DNA from: Lycorma delicatula
Lineage: Eukaryota > Arthropoda > Insecta > Hemiptera > Fulgoridae
Direction of reading: 5' to 3'
Assembly (NCBI RefSeq): GCF_047948215.1
Contig: NC_134458.1
Location: 85,515,260 to 85,579,259 of the forward strand
DNA: 64,000 nucleotides
Positions 23,701 through 35,688 of this stretch are shown one piece after another; positions within the stretch are counted from its first letter, which is position 1, and each line of letters opens with the position of its first letter. A model generated the notes under the pieces. That model did no database searches. It saw only the letters and a list, made by a program, of their open reading frames with translations, and was not told where the DNA came from. The translations under genes were made by a program, and so were the position numbers.

Positions 23701-26700
23701 ACTTTCCTGAAATTAACTAATGGAAGGAGAAAACAGAAATGAAAAAAAAAATAAAGTACAAGATATGGTAATCATTTTTGCAGGACAGTAACAATATTTT
23801 AAAGGAATAACATGTTTCCTTTTTCTTTTATTTTAAAATTACTTTGAAAAATCCTTAAATTTTGTGAAAAAACTTTAACTAGGTTATTGCCATTTAAAAA
23901 TTCAGATCAGTATTTTACATAGTAGATTAGGCAAGAGGTCATCAAATTAGTGTAGTACCATTTTATTAGTGAGACGTATGGTATGAAAAATCAAAAAATC
24001 AACAGAAATGTCACTGAAGAAACAGAAACATTAGTTTAAATTATCATAAATATTAACAGTGGATACTGTACCCTAAATTCAATTTTATTGAAATTGCATA
24101 ATTAAATACAATAGTCTCATAAACTCACTAATGTGCAGACCAATAAAAGGTTGGGTTACTGGTGGTGTTCAATGAATGTAATGAATAAGCACTAACTGCA
24201 ATGTGATAAAAATGTTATATAGTAAGTAAAATAAATAACACTACCACAATGACAATAACACATTACCTCATTTTTCAGTCAGTTACAACATAAAAATATA
24301 AGATTTAAATAGAAAAAAGGCCTTATTGCAAATCACAAAATTTTGAGTCAAAATTAAAATAATTTATTATACTTTGTTAAAAAGGTATAAAAATGAAATT
24401 AACAAAGTGAAAACTTTTATTTATTACAGGAATTTTATAATCAATTTGTCTTTCATCTCTTCCATTCTGGTTCCTTACTACTTGGTCTCAAAGTTGAAGG
24501 AAGAAATATGTTGCTGGCGGCACATTAGCCTTCCAACCTATTTACACCAACCTTGTCAATACGCCAATTTATCAAAAGTTAACAATGATCTTCTGTAAAA
24601 TATGTTTTTATTTTAATTATTGAAGGGTTTCTTAATTCGCTAAATTTGACAGTGGTTAGAGCTATCAAGATTACGAATTAGAAATATTCACTACATTCGA
24701 ATATAGAATGGAAATAGACACAATCTCTATAGCACAATCAAATAGCTTTGTCATGAGAAGATGGAGGTATATATATATTTTTTTTATTAGTTTACGGAAA
24801 GAAAACATAAGATTTTATATGAAAAAAATGAAAATACTTAATTTCTTATAAATAGGAATAATGATAAATTTTGGAATTTAGTTTAAAATTACAAAAATAA
24901 TTATCTAATTAAATAATTTTTTTTAAGTAATATTAATAAAATATTCATAATTGCAAATTTTACTTTTATGAATTTAAAGTAGCGTGTGGAAAACCTTTCA
25001 AATTCTAGTGAATTATACATAAAATAGAATGGTATATATGAAGAAACAAACTGAAAAAGACTGTATTGAAATTAAAGAAATCTAGCCATTGAAAGAAAAT
25101 GCCTTTATAAGCTACTGTATATGTTCCAATAAAATAAAAATGGTTTCAAAAAAAAATAACTATCGGGTAACGAAATGAAAATGAGTCAACTAGAATAATG
25201 TGAATTGGAAATAGTTTTAATATAGTGAAGTTTTCTAAAATAATTGTAACAGTGTAAAATTCATAAAAATTGATGTAGTTCTAACAAAACATACCTGAAA
25301 GAATTTAAGTAACCATATTTAAACAGTATAATTAACATACATATTATAAACAAACTTCCAAATTTAAGATTGATGAAAAGGTAAGTAGTCATAAATCTGA
25401 AGACAAGCTTTAATTTACCTAAAAAAAACATAATTTAACCTTCATTCGCCTTTATTTTTAACAGGAATTTTTAGTGAAAGTGAAATTAGTAGGATACAAT
25501 TCCACAGATTACAGAGCAAAACAAAAACTTTACACTAAACTCAATCTCTCTCTTTAAACACATAAAGTTCAATCGGGAAGGTAATTGTAAAAAATATAAA
25601 ATAATTAGCATTAACGAACAGTTTAGACCAGATACATAACTTGCATAGTTAACACTTAATCAACTATTAATTAATCCATGAAAATCAAGACCAGCTTTAA
25701 ATAATTTTACAGTATTTCATTGGTACAAAGGGGCGCTTGCATTCCTATGCAGGAGATAGATAACAGTTCATGGCTCAGCAGAATCAGAATTATTTTAAAA
25801 GCTTAATTCAATATCCAGGTCACCATTCTATTGCTGGGTTCTAATTAACAACATATCTGGCCTGATGATCCAGAGGTGTAAGATCTACAGGTACACTTCT
25901 TATTACACTAATGGCACAAATATTTACAGGTCCTGAATAAACACAGCTGCAAAAGATTAAGAGACTCCAAAAAACCATATAACTCAATCAACTGATGTTA
26001 AATCTACATTTAACATCATACAAAGGAACTTTTGACCACTGTTCAAATGAAAGTCTAACCCTGTGACTACAGGGTATGAATAGTATGTGCAATTAAGTAG
26101 TTGTATTTCACACAGAAAAAATGAACAAGTAAAACAAAATTTTAGTCCTCTATGTGTATTAAATTACTTTCAGAATTCCTACTAAATCAAGTCTTTTTTT
26201 CATCATAGAATGTATTTTTTTTAAAATTTGTATTATTTTAATTTTTGGATTTTATGTACTGTCCCATCTCAATAAAAAAAAAAATAAAAAAAACCACTAA
26301 AAATCCTAAGTAGTCTTGTTTGTGCTCAATATCTTATTGCTAATTATCTTCAATTTCTTTCATTAATTAATAAAACAGTAAGAGTATTAAACATTGTTAA
26401 ATCATGGTTATTAATTAATATTACTGTATTGCTAGTTTAATACAGATACACATAACAAATGAGATAAACTAAACATTAGCAATCTCATATTTTGTGAAAT
26501 AACAAATACAAAATATCAGAGGATAAGTAATATAATTATTAATAAAAATAGAAATTGTATAAGTAAATAATAATTCTTAAACAAAGATTACTAAGTTTTT
26601 TAAATGTACAAATCTAGTTTAATATAGACGTCATTGTTTAATTAAAAGGTTAAGGTATTTTTTTATAAATACAGACAGAATCTAAAATTAATTTATATTT

Positions 26701-28115
26701 CTGTGATTCAGGAATTAAAAATATCTGAAATTGATTTTTGATGACTTCTTTGTTTGAAGAGAGAATCACAAACAAGATCTTCTTTTTTGAATGATTCAAT
26801 ATTATCAAAATTCAGAAGTAAAAAACAAGAAGAGCGAGAGAAATGATGATGATTGAGATTAGTAATAGTATTCTCTTGTTTGATTAGCATTACATTCAAA
26901 TTTATAAGTAATGCATTTCTTTTTTCCTTTATTTCAATACTAGAATGCAGAAAGCTGAATACTGAAGAATAATCAATACTACAGTTTAACATACACTGAA
27001 CATTACATTAACAGCAGGGTGTAAAAAATTAATTTCAATTTCATATAAATCTAAATAGTTTAAACTGTTAATTTCTTTAAAAAAAATATTGGCTTAAGTA
27101 ATGTAATGTGCAATATAACAATATGTGCTTTTACAACTTGTATTATAATTCCATAATATGCATAAAAATATAGTAAAACACAAGAAGTAAATAACAGCTG
27201 AATTCATTAAAACCAACACTAAATATATAAATTATTTAATAGAAATAATTTTATTTGAATAATCAAATTTTACTATATGAATGCTATTTACAGAACAATA
27301 AAGTGAAATGTACTTGCATGTAACATTTATGTTTCTACACTTTTGATAAAGACAAAAGTTATCAGAATTTATTAATACCAGCACTTTCATCCATAAATGG
27401 AGATTAAACAGATATTTATCCAATACTTAATTATAAATACTGGACTCCTGACACTGACTATTGTATCTAACACTGTAATGAATTAATAAAAATGCAAATA
27501 TCAATACATAAATTCCAAATGAAATAACTGCACAAGAATAATTACACCATTAAACAAAATATGCTCATAGCATTTTTGTCGAATATTTTTTAATGTTAAT
27601 CAATCAAAATTATGTTAAAGAATATAAAAATGTAATCGTGTGCCTAATTATAAAATAAAAAAACGACAGGTGCATTATTACACAACCAACTAAAAATCTC
27701 AATATGCCGTTTTTAAATTTTTTTTCGATTTATATGATTTAATGTATTTAACTCATCAATACCTCAATAAACAAATCTTTTGAGACCATATACATAATTA
27801 CACATCAAATTATCGAAACTAAAAATAAACAAAGTTCTTTTAGTTCCCAACAAAATGTTATTGATTAACCTTCTTTGCTTAAGCGTTTATTAATTACCCC
27901 CTTTAAAATAAAATATATTTCATACTCCAAATAAAATCTATAACGTAAATCATCAAAATAATCTAAATAACCGTAACTGAAAGAATTTTTAATTCTTGGC
28001 AAATCAAATACCTCCCACTCTAGGGCGTAAAAGCTTCATAGAATTCATACTACCTCCAAATTATTGATTTTAACATTTGCACTAGTGTTAAAAGTAAATG
28101 TATTTGGATACATAC
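20702..28115. other. Long intron-like AT-rich DNA
   Basis: Mostly featureless. A short tandem duplication (GTTTTGATAxAACAAGGAGG) lies at about 22,513-22,551. A possible but phase-incompatible exon at 25,841-25,946 (minus) is discussed among the findings. The 94-codon minus-strand open frame at 26,708-26,992 is Ser-rich, has no recognisable domain, and could arise by chance. I saw no transposon that I can name. Confidence 0.45.
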
Positions 28116-28273
28116 CTTTCTTTTCAGACATTACAAGAGATTTTGCAAAACAAAACTTCCAAAGACCACAATTCTAACAAATTGTAAAAATTACAAGACC
28201 CAGAAACAAAGTATCGACTTAATGGAGGACCTGACAAATTTTGCGGATGCCGAAGAATTTCTGGACAATAAAA
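28116..28273 (-). other. Candidate 5' exon with short coding start, minus strand
   Basis: On the minus strand a CTGCAG before 28,273 could be an acceptor (or transcription may start here). The segment ends in ATG TCT GAA AAG AAA G followed by GTATGT, that is MSEKK with a donor in phase 1. The composition is more balanced than the flanks. A short + frame on the opposite strand (28,222-28,293, MEDLTNFADAEEFLDNKTAE and a few more residues) covers part of the same DNA, so the coding strand is uncertain. It could be an alternative first exon of the minus-strand gene or a separate remnant. Confidence 0.3.
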
Positions 28274-29723
28274 CTGCAGAATTGCCAACATGAATAATAA
28301 AATATCTTATACAATGAAGGCAAAAAGTCTCATTATATTAAATTTACAGGAGACTTAAGTGGAAAGAAGGTAAAAAAAATATCATTACCGTTTACAGATG
28401 TATATCAGACAAAAGATTATTCAGAAAGTTACCGAAAGTAATCTTAAAATGAATAAAAAAATTAAAAACAATTCTGGATAACTAACAATCTCTAAATGTA
28501 AAATTAAAATAATACTAAATTAAAATATATCGCTAATGATATTTTAAATAGCAACTGGATTGCTTAAAAGCGTAATTATTAATTTTTTTTTTTTTTTGAA
28601 ATGTACAAAGCTTTTGTTTTTATAGGGTTAAAATATATAAATTTTGTGACACGTAACAACCTAAATATGATAAAACAAATTATCAGAAACTTCTCTTAAT
28701 TTATTAAGTCACAACTGAATTGGTTTCTAAAATAAATAGAAAATAGCATGCATGAATATCACAAAACTACCGGTCATGACTACCAGATGGCATTAGCAAT
28801 ACAAAATTAAATATCCCATCTAGTACAAAAATATATTAGGAAATAAGATTTTTTTTTACAAAATTGACTTAAGTATTAGTCTTACAAACTAAATAATTCC
28901 ATCCAGCAGACATAATATTTTATACTAATTTGAAATTATCAATATTATTCTTCAAAATTATACATATTTCAACACACCAGGAGGATAAGGCAAATACTAG
29001 GGAAGTGTTCCTGTTTCAAATAAAAAAATGTTCATATGAATATAAATCTAGAAATGCTTTTTTCAAATTACAGCCTCTACTCCACATTTATTGATATTTC
29101 AGTGGTCCAAGTTTCAAATACAAATATAGAGTTTTCTGCAATAATTTTATGTGCAAACTTGAAATATGGTCTAATCTAGACTACAAAAAAAATAAAAAGA
29201 AATGACCCAGAAAAATAATTTTCTCACCTTTTCTGAAATTAAATTAAATATACTTTTAAAAATCTGCTTGTAAAGGTGTAGAGAATGTAATTGTAAACTA
29301 ATTTATACATATAAAAAAATAATAATAAAAGAAAACAAAAGAAGTTGTAAAAAATTTCCACTACATAAATGCAAGATAATAGGCAAAAATCTAGAATAGT
29401 CAACGTCTTCTGTAGTAATATTTAAAAAATGTACACAATTCAAACAATCATACACTAGGAAACAAAGGAATGCATTTTACAATATTTTCAAAAAAAAAAT
29501 TTAAATCTTAACATAAATTATTATATAAATAAAATAAACACAGTGCCATTAGTAGTTTCAGTATAAGGCTCAGTGATTTTGAAGTAAGTGGCATATTATG
29601 TGGGGCTGCATTCCTGAAAATAAGGCTAGTCAAGACTTTGCCATAGGTACCAAACACTGGATAGCAATCTGATTGTACAAAATTTGGTCTTATGCAAAAA
29701 GTGTTGGAAGGCAAAATACTCAG
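28274..29723. other. Intron-like AT-rich DNA
   Basis: No exon I can defend. Next to the outer border of the inverted duplication (29,508-29,714, minus) is an open frame with fairly balanced composition (CYPVFGTYGKVLTSLIF), lacking good splice sites in that frame. Confidence 0.4.
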
Positions 29724-30519
29724 TTCTATTCAATTCCATTGCTACATCATGAAAGAGCGCCTCATTATATTTTGATTAATATTTAGTTTTTTCTGTTGTT
29801 AAAGAAATGTTACCATTTAACATCTATCAAGAAAATCATTGCTAAGATTTTCCTACACTTGAATGAAAACAAAGAAATCTTTTCATACTCAATTCTGTCT
29901 ATTTAGAGGATAAATTAAAAAATGGAATTCGCAGAATTAATTTAGTCTATTACAATGAACTGATTCATAGTTATTTATTATTATGTTATTATAATCAGTA
30001 ATAATTAGTTAATTCTGAACTAAGAAAAAGCTTAGCATAATAGTCCTTCAAATTATTTTTCTGATATATAATATAAAAATAAGTATATTCCATAAATTAC
30101 TTATAAATATAGAAAATTTTGGAAGCTCATTGTACTACATGGAATAATAGTACAGTAATGAATGAAGTTTCTAATTAGTCTATATTGTCAATTGTTCTTT
30201 TTTATAGAACGTTTTGTTTGTTGGTTTGTGGTAATTTATTAAAAACATGCTGTGTAGTATTGACAATTTTTTAGATTATAATTTATATTTTACTGCTAAT
30301 TTTTTATTGTACTAAATTCTGATTATGATTATAAAAGTATTATCCAGTCACTGAATTATTCTATTCTATTCTATGAGTAGACTTAATCTAGCCTGTAACT
30401 CGTGTTAAGCAAATTTTAGTCTGCAATTTGTATGTGTGTAAGAGTGTGCAAATGTTCTTGTATACAAGCTGTATACAAGTTCCTTTTCTGTTTATAGTGA
30501 ATTTAAACATTTTTTTCCT

Positions 30520-32185
30520 GAAAAATTGGCTTCCCTAGCGATAAAGAAAGATTTGAGTGTTTTACCAGCTACAATAAAAGAGTTAATGGATAAAAACTGG
30601 ATCTTAAAAGAGAAGGTTTAACTGTTAAGGAAAGAAAACATAATGATTAGAAGTTGGCTGGTTTCTCTAGAAGATTGTTCATGGAGAAATAGTTAAATTT
30701 TAAAGGAGTTGAAGTACAATTGTTATAATAATGCTTTCTGTATACAAGTGTTGCAATGTGTTAGGCCAGTAGCTATAATTTGTACGCATCCTTTAGATGA
30801 AAAAAGGAATAATGTACCTAAAATCACACATATTCCGATTGATGAAAATACTAAGTTTTAACAAAAATATTAAAAATTGAAGGGAACTGGATTTAAAATA
30901 TTCAAATATTTTAGTTATGAAATCCAACAAAGAGAGCAACAATGCTAAAATTGAAAATGAACAGTTACTAGTGGTAAGTAAAGGTTTTTGTGGACAATGA
31001 ATGTGAAGCTGTGATTTGGAGAAAAAGACAGCATTTTGAAATTAAAAGAAATGTTTCAAATTATAATTTTACAGATATTATAAATAGAATTGTTAAAAGT
31101 GAGAAGTGTGTAGTTGTTTGCCAGAATCAAACTGCGCAAAGTAAAGTAAGTGTTTTACCATGTATAATTTTGTGGTAAGTTTATGTTCCCTAATTTGATC
31201 AAATAATAAAGATGCATGATTTTTTTTTTGCATGAGTAAAGCATGTGGGGGGGGGGGAAGAGATAATTTTGAACTTTAAAGGAGATATTATCTGAAATAT
31301 AAAATAAAATGGATACTACATCAAAGAAGCAAATTTTGGAAGAGCAAAAGGAGGGATTATTACTGGATATAAATCTAATGTAATAGGGTGGTATATGTAA
31401 TCTTATTCAAATAGAGAGGAAAATTGTTCTTTTAGTAAGTGCATAATGAAAAAGTACTTTATCTTGTACTGGTTTACCACATAGTAGTGAAACATGGGAA
31501 AAAGGTTTTACTCAGCTCGATGGAGTTTCTCAAACATGTAATAGCAGGAGTTCAGATTTGGCATGAAGAAGTAATTGATAATGAGTGAAAGTTAAGTGTA
31601 ATCAAGCACTTGATGGATCAACTATGAATAGGAGAGGTTGGTTGACTTTAGAAGTGTGTATTGAGTGACAGAAAAAATTAGAATAAAGGAGGAGAATTAA
31701 CCATTTTTGATGGAATGGGACCACGGAGGTTGATATTTTTCAGTTTTGAACAAGGTTACTGAAATTGATATTAAAGTAATTTTAGCAGATTTTTTGGATC
31801 ATACACTATCCACTTTAATGATGAGAAAAAGGATGTGAAACCAAGATTACTAGATATTAAATCCTTAAGTAATGTATACAAGAACAGCTAAAAATAGGTA
31901 CAAACACGTTTAAGAAAGAACCAGAATGATGTGTTACCAGTGTATTTGTATATTTGGGATTAAAATTAATTTTTTACATGACTGATGAAGCAACAGGAAA
32001 TCAGATATTAAAGAGCAGACAGGTGTAGCTATTGCAATCAACACTGTGGTAGTTGGATTACAACACTGATAAGGAAAAGAGGCAATCTTTGTGCAACTGC
32101 AGAGAGGACGTGAACATCATACATTTTACTGAATGATGATGCATTACTCTGTCAAATAAGAGTAGCTAGCTACATTGGGTAAAAG
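30520..32185 (+). mobile_element. Decayed coding region, possibly an older LINE
   Basis: Several broken + frames run through this stretch. At 30,710-30,860 one reads VRPVAIICTHPLDEKRNNVP. At 30,990-31,178 an open frame has VDNECEAVIWRKRQHFEIKR and later VVVCQNQ. At 31,500-31,880 a reading such as VIAGVQIWHEE (compare the VxxGDFNAxHxxW box of LINE endonucleases) is followed by SYTIHFND (compare SDHYPIxF). The order would suit ORF1 followed by the endonuclease of a Jockey- or I-like LINE. The match is weak, and I offer it as the best of several readings. Confidence 0.3.
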
Positions 32186-33884
32186 AGTTTTTTCCCTTCC
32201 CTTTCTGGAACTGCTCTTGAACAGCATTACCTCTGTCAGGGGAAGTATACAGCCATCAGATGCCAGTATGTAGAGTGTTCGTGACCTCATTGCGCAAAGA
32301 CGACTCCCACACAGTCAGGGGACCCTCTAAGTGCTCAGCCATGGGCCTGTCCAACCTGGCACCCTCCGGTGTTGAATTCCCTGTCGAGCTTCTTTCAAGG
32401 CACGTAATCTGTTATTCACTTCCTTAACGTAATAGTCTGTAGCCTTCCATTCAAGTGATCCTCTCATCTTAATTCTCTGAGTATCTGCTGGATTAAACAT
32501 GACCTCTGCGCCCAAGGCTTCCAGCATCTCTTGGTGTTCATTCTCGAATTGTGTACAACTAAAATAAACATGTAGAGGGGTCGTTTTCTCCTCAGCACAC
32601 ATGGGACAAAGGTCCAAGTGGTCCAAACAGAATCTATAGCCTACATGGCCTGCCAGGAACTGCATTAAAGAGTAATCCAGCAGGCTATGAGTCCTTTAGT
32701 ACCAGTTTCTAATATCTCCGACAATGCGGTGCATCCACCTCCCTTTCGTCCCCTCATCCTACCTGCTTTGCTAACAATTCTATATCAGCAGAAATTCTCC
32801 TCTATTAAACAGGTAATAGAGATCCCAATGCTCGGAGTCTCTTCCTTTGCTCAATCAACAGGTCTATAGGTAAAAGGCCAGATAAGACCTCGGCCGCCAT
32901 CTTAGAAACTGTGTGATAAGCGCAGATTATCTGTAAACAGCATCTCCTGTGTGAACCTTCGAGTCGTTATAATATTTCACTTCCTAAATATTTTACTTAG
33001 TGACGCTCCTGCACAATTCGGCCCCGTACAACATCGTGGCGTATGAAAAGTTGGGTAGGAGACCGGCAATCAACCTCATCATCTTCTCTGCTTTGGCAGC
33101 TGCCTCGATGGCCAACGTTCCAAACCGTTGTCTCGTGTCGACCCAGACCCCGAGATATTTAATCGCAGGTCTGGCTTCGATCCGTCTTCCCTCCAAGATG
33201 AATCTCAGATTCGGGCTTCTCTTGGCGAAAGAAATTGCCAACATCTCTGTTTTATCAGAAGCAAATGTGAGGCTCACCTCCGCCCTCCACTCTTTGATGG
33301 CTTGATCAGCATCGCATATCTTAACGGTAGCCTCACAAACTGCGTCAACCTCCACCGCCAAAGCGAGGTCATCCGCGTAACCCACCAGGGTCACCCCCGG
33401 CGGAAGGGGAACGCGTAAGATCCCATTATAAGATAACAACCAGAGAGTCGGTCCGAGGACAGACTCCTACCGTACTCCTCTGCATAAATTACTCTCAATT
33501 ATTGGTCCATCTTCCAGGTAGCAAATAAGCCTACGCCCAATTAGATATAACAAGATCATCCGTCGGAGGTACAGCGGAATTTCGCATTCCACTAGCGACC
33601 CCATTATTACGACGTGAGAAATGCAGTTGAATGAATTTCTCGTCAAGGGTGACGAGCACGCACATTGCCCTTCAGCTCCTCCTCGCAGTCTCTCAGCAAC
33701 CTGGCATAGAGCGCCACCGCATCAATGGTGGACCTCCCCTTTCGGAAGCCGTATTGGCTGGCGGAAAGTCCGGAACGGGGTCTTTGATCTTCCGCGTGTA
33801 GGCTTTTAGCTTTGTTCCTGAGGGCTACATAGTAGAGTTAGGTGTCTGATGTCTTCTTGAAGGCAAACTTGACTAGGGCGGAAT

Positions 33885-34055
33885 TTATCGATGTGAATGT
33901 TTCTCGAGGCATCTGCATCGGTGGCATCTCACAAGGCCGGACTGATGACTGTCGAATGTGATCAGTTTGAGGACAAGAAGATGTCCTCCGATTAAGCCAC
34001 GGAGAGGTGGTGTAGCGACCAGACATGCTACGAGGCGGGTGTTCTTCTCCCTTGA
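33885..34055 (+). mobile_element. Short inserted element, second copy, in the R1-like RT region (left arm)
   Basis: After the LINE reading LEKVLERMLQRRI the RT is interrupted by about 0.2 kb before GLSASQYGFRKG resumes. The interruption contains a relative of the 181-bp insert found in the endonuclease, in opposite orientation. Shared blocks are a GAGGCATxTxCATCGGTGGC start and a GGTGTxGCGACC...GGCGGGTGTxTTCTCC end, with a diverged middle. The same copy is present in the right arm at about 45,570-45,742. Borders are approximate and I found no clear target duplication for this copy. Confidence 0.5.
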
Positions 34056-35498
34056 GGGAGGGAATTGAAATGGCGGAGAGTCCGCCCACCCTCTCCACAC
34101 CACAGATATTCTGCGTTGGAGCATACGCTCCAACACTTTCTCAAGGGCATCTATCATGGGCAGCGGCCACGATAGATGACCTTGAGTTAGTGCCCGGACA
34201 AGTTAGTCCCCGGTTTGAGGACTAACACTAGCCGCTGGCATCTCCACCTGTGTGGGGAATACCTCCTCTGCGATACAGGAATTATATACCTCAAGAAATA
34301 CATCCGGAACGGTCCGGACCGCTACCCTTATCACCAAACTCGGCAAGCGGAGCGGTCCGGGCCCGACGCCTTCCTCGGAGGCATACGAAACGTTGCATCC
34401 AGTAACTCCTCTTGTGTAAAAGGGGGAATCTCTCCATCGTCCTCATCGTCAGTCATTACCTCTTGTCTGCCCGGAACAAAGGTCATTGATTATGCCCCAT
34501 ACTTCTTGGGCGTCCTGCATAGCAGGAACCCTGGGTCTCATCCTCCTTTTTACCAATATAGTGTATGGTATGCCCCAAGGTCCGCCTCTACCTCCGCAAT
34601 TAACTCATTCCATGCTTTCCGTTTCGCTTCTCGAATACATGATGTAAGGTCCTTCTTGGCCTTCTTGTATTGGACCATACATATATCCCTCAGGACAGGG
34701 AAACGATTCCTAGTCATTTTCCTTCTGGCCGCTAGACACACCCTTCTCTTGTCGGCAATCTCCGACGACCACCAATAGACGGGAGGTCGCTCCTTTCTAA
34801 CATGTCTTCTAGGGAGTCCGGCGCAGGCCATCTCTAACGAGGCCGCTAGTCTGGTGACCTTCTCTTCTGCTGAGCCAGGGGTACAAACTTCACTTAAGTC
34901 AAGCGCCTTTACGAAAGCAGCCGGATCTAGGTCCCGAGTACTCCACCCAATAAACATGGGAAGGCCTGCCCCACCATTTCCCTCCTCCGAGATCACAGTG
35001 ATAATAGACTGGTGTTCACTTCAGACAGGCCTTCCCACACCCTCCACTCAAAGACACGTGGGGCCAGCTCAGCTTACAAACGTAAGATCAACCACAGATC
35101 CAGTCGTGCCCCTCCTGAAGAAATGGATACCGCCCGCATTCAGGCAAACCAAATCCACAGTAGCAGCTGCATCCGCAAGGATTCTTCCCCTGATGTCCGT
35201 CCTGGTGGAGCCCCACCCCGTAGACCAAGAGTTGAAGTCTCCAGCCAGAGGACGGTGTGTAAGAATGTTTCTGGCCAAAGCAGTCAGTGCCTCCTCAAAT
35301 CTTTCGATTGTAATATTCGGCGACGTATAACACGAATATAAGAAGATGGAGCCGACTCTCGTCCGAACGAAACTTCTATCACGTACGGACACGCTACTAC
35401 AAAGCCACAAAGCCGATCTCCCGTCCCCGGATAGCAGCCATCCGGGTCGAGGACGCATGTCATACGGCTCGGAGACGAGCACAACGTCCGCGCCCATC

Positions 35499-35688
35499 TA
35501 CATCCCAACCCTGCAGGAGAAGACACCCGCCTAGTGACGTTCCGGTCGCCACACCACCCCCTCCCCCATTCATAGCCTTGTTGGGCTTCAACGGGAGTCG
35601 TCTATCGCCCTCTGACTTTTTATATCTCATAGTAATAAGCCTGGCCTCGTTGGGATGCCACCGATGTAAATGCCTCGCCACTTCCATC
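35499..35688 (-). mobile_element. 181-bp insert with 9-bp target duplication in the R1-like endonuclease (left copy)
   Basis: Mirror of the insert described in the right arm: TGTAGATGG (CCATCTACA on +) flanks a 181-bp sequence that separates the first residues of ORF2 from MGADVVLVSEPY. Because the same insert sits in both arms, it predates the inverted duplication. Confidence 0.7.

Noticed and set aside
26708..26992. 94-codon minus-strand frame as a gene
   Set aside because: There is no domain, no paired splice sites, and no composition shift from its surroundings. Open frames of this length are expected by chance in 64 kb read in six frames.
34215..35341. Long + open frames in the left arm (and their minus-strand twins in the right arm, 44,282-45,408)
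   Set aside because: They are antisense shadows of the R1-like ORF2. Their composition follows the LINE codons and they show no motifs of their own.
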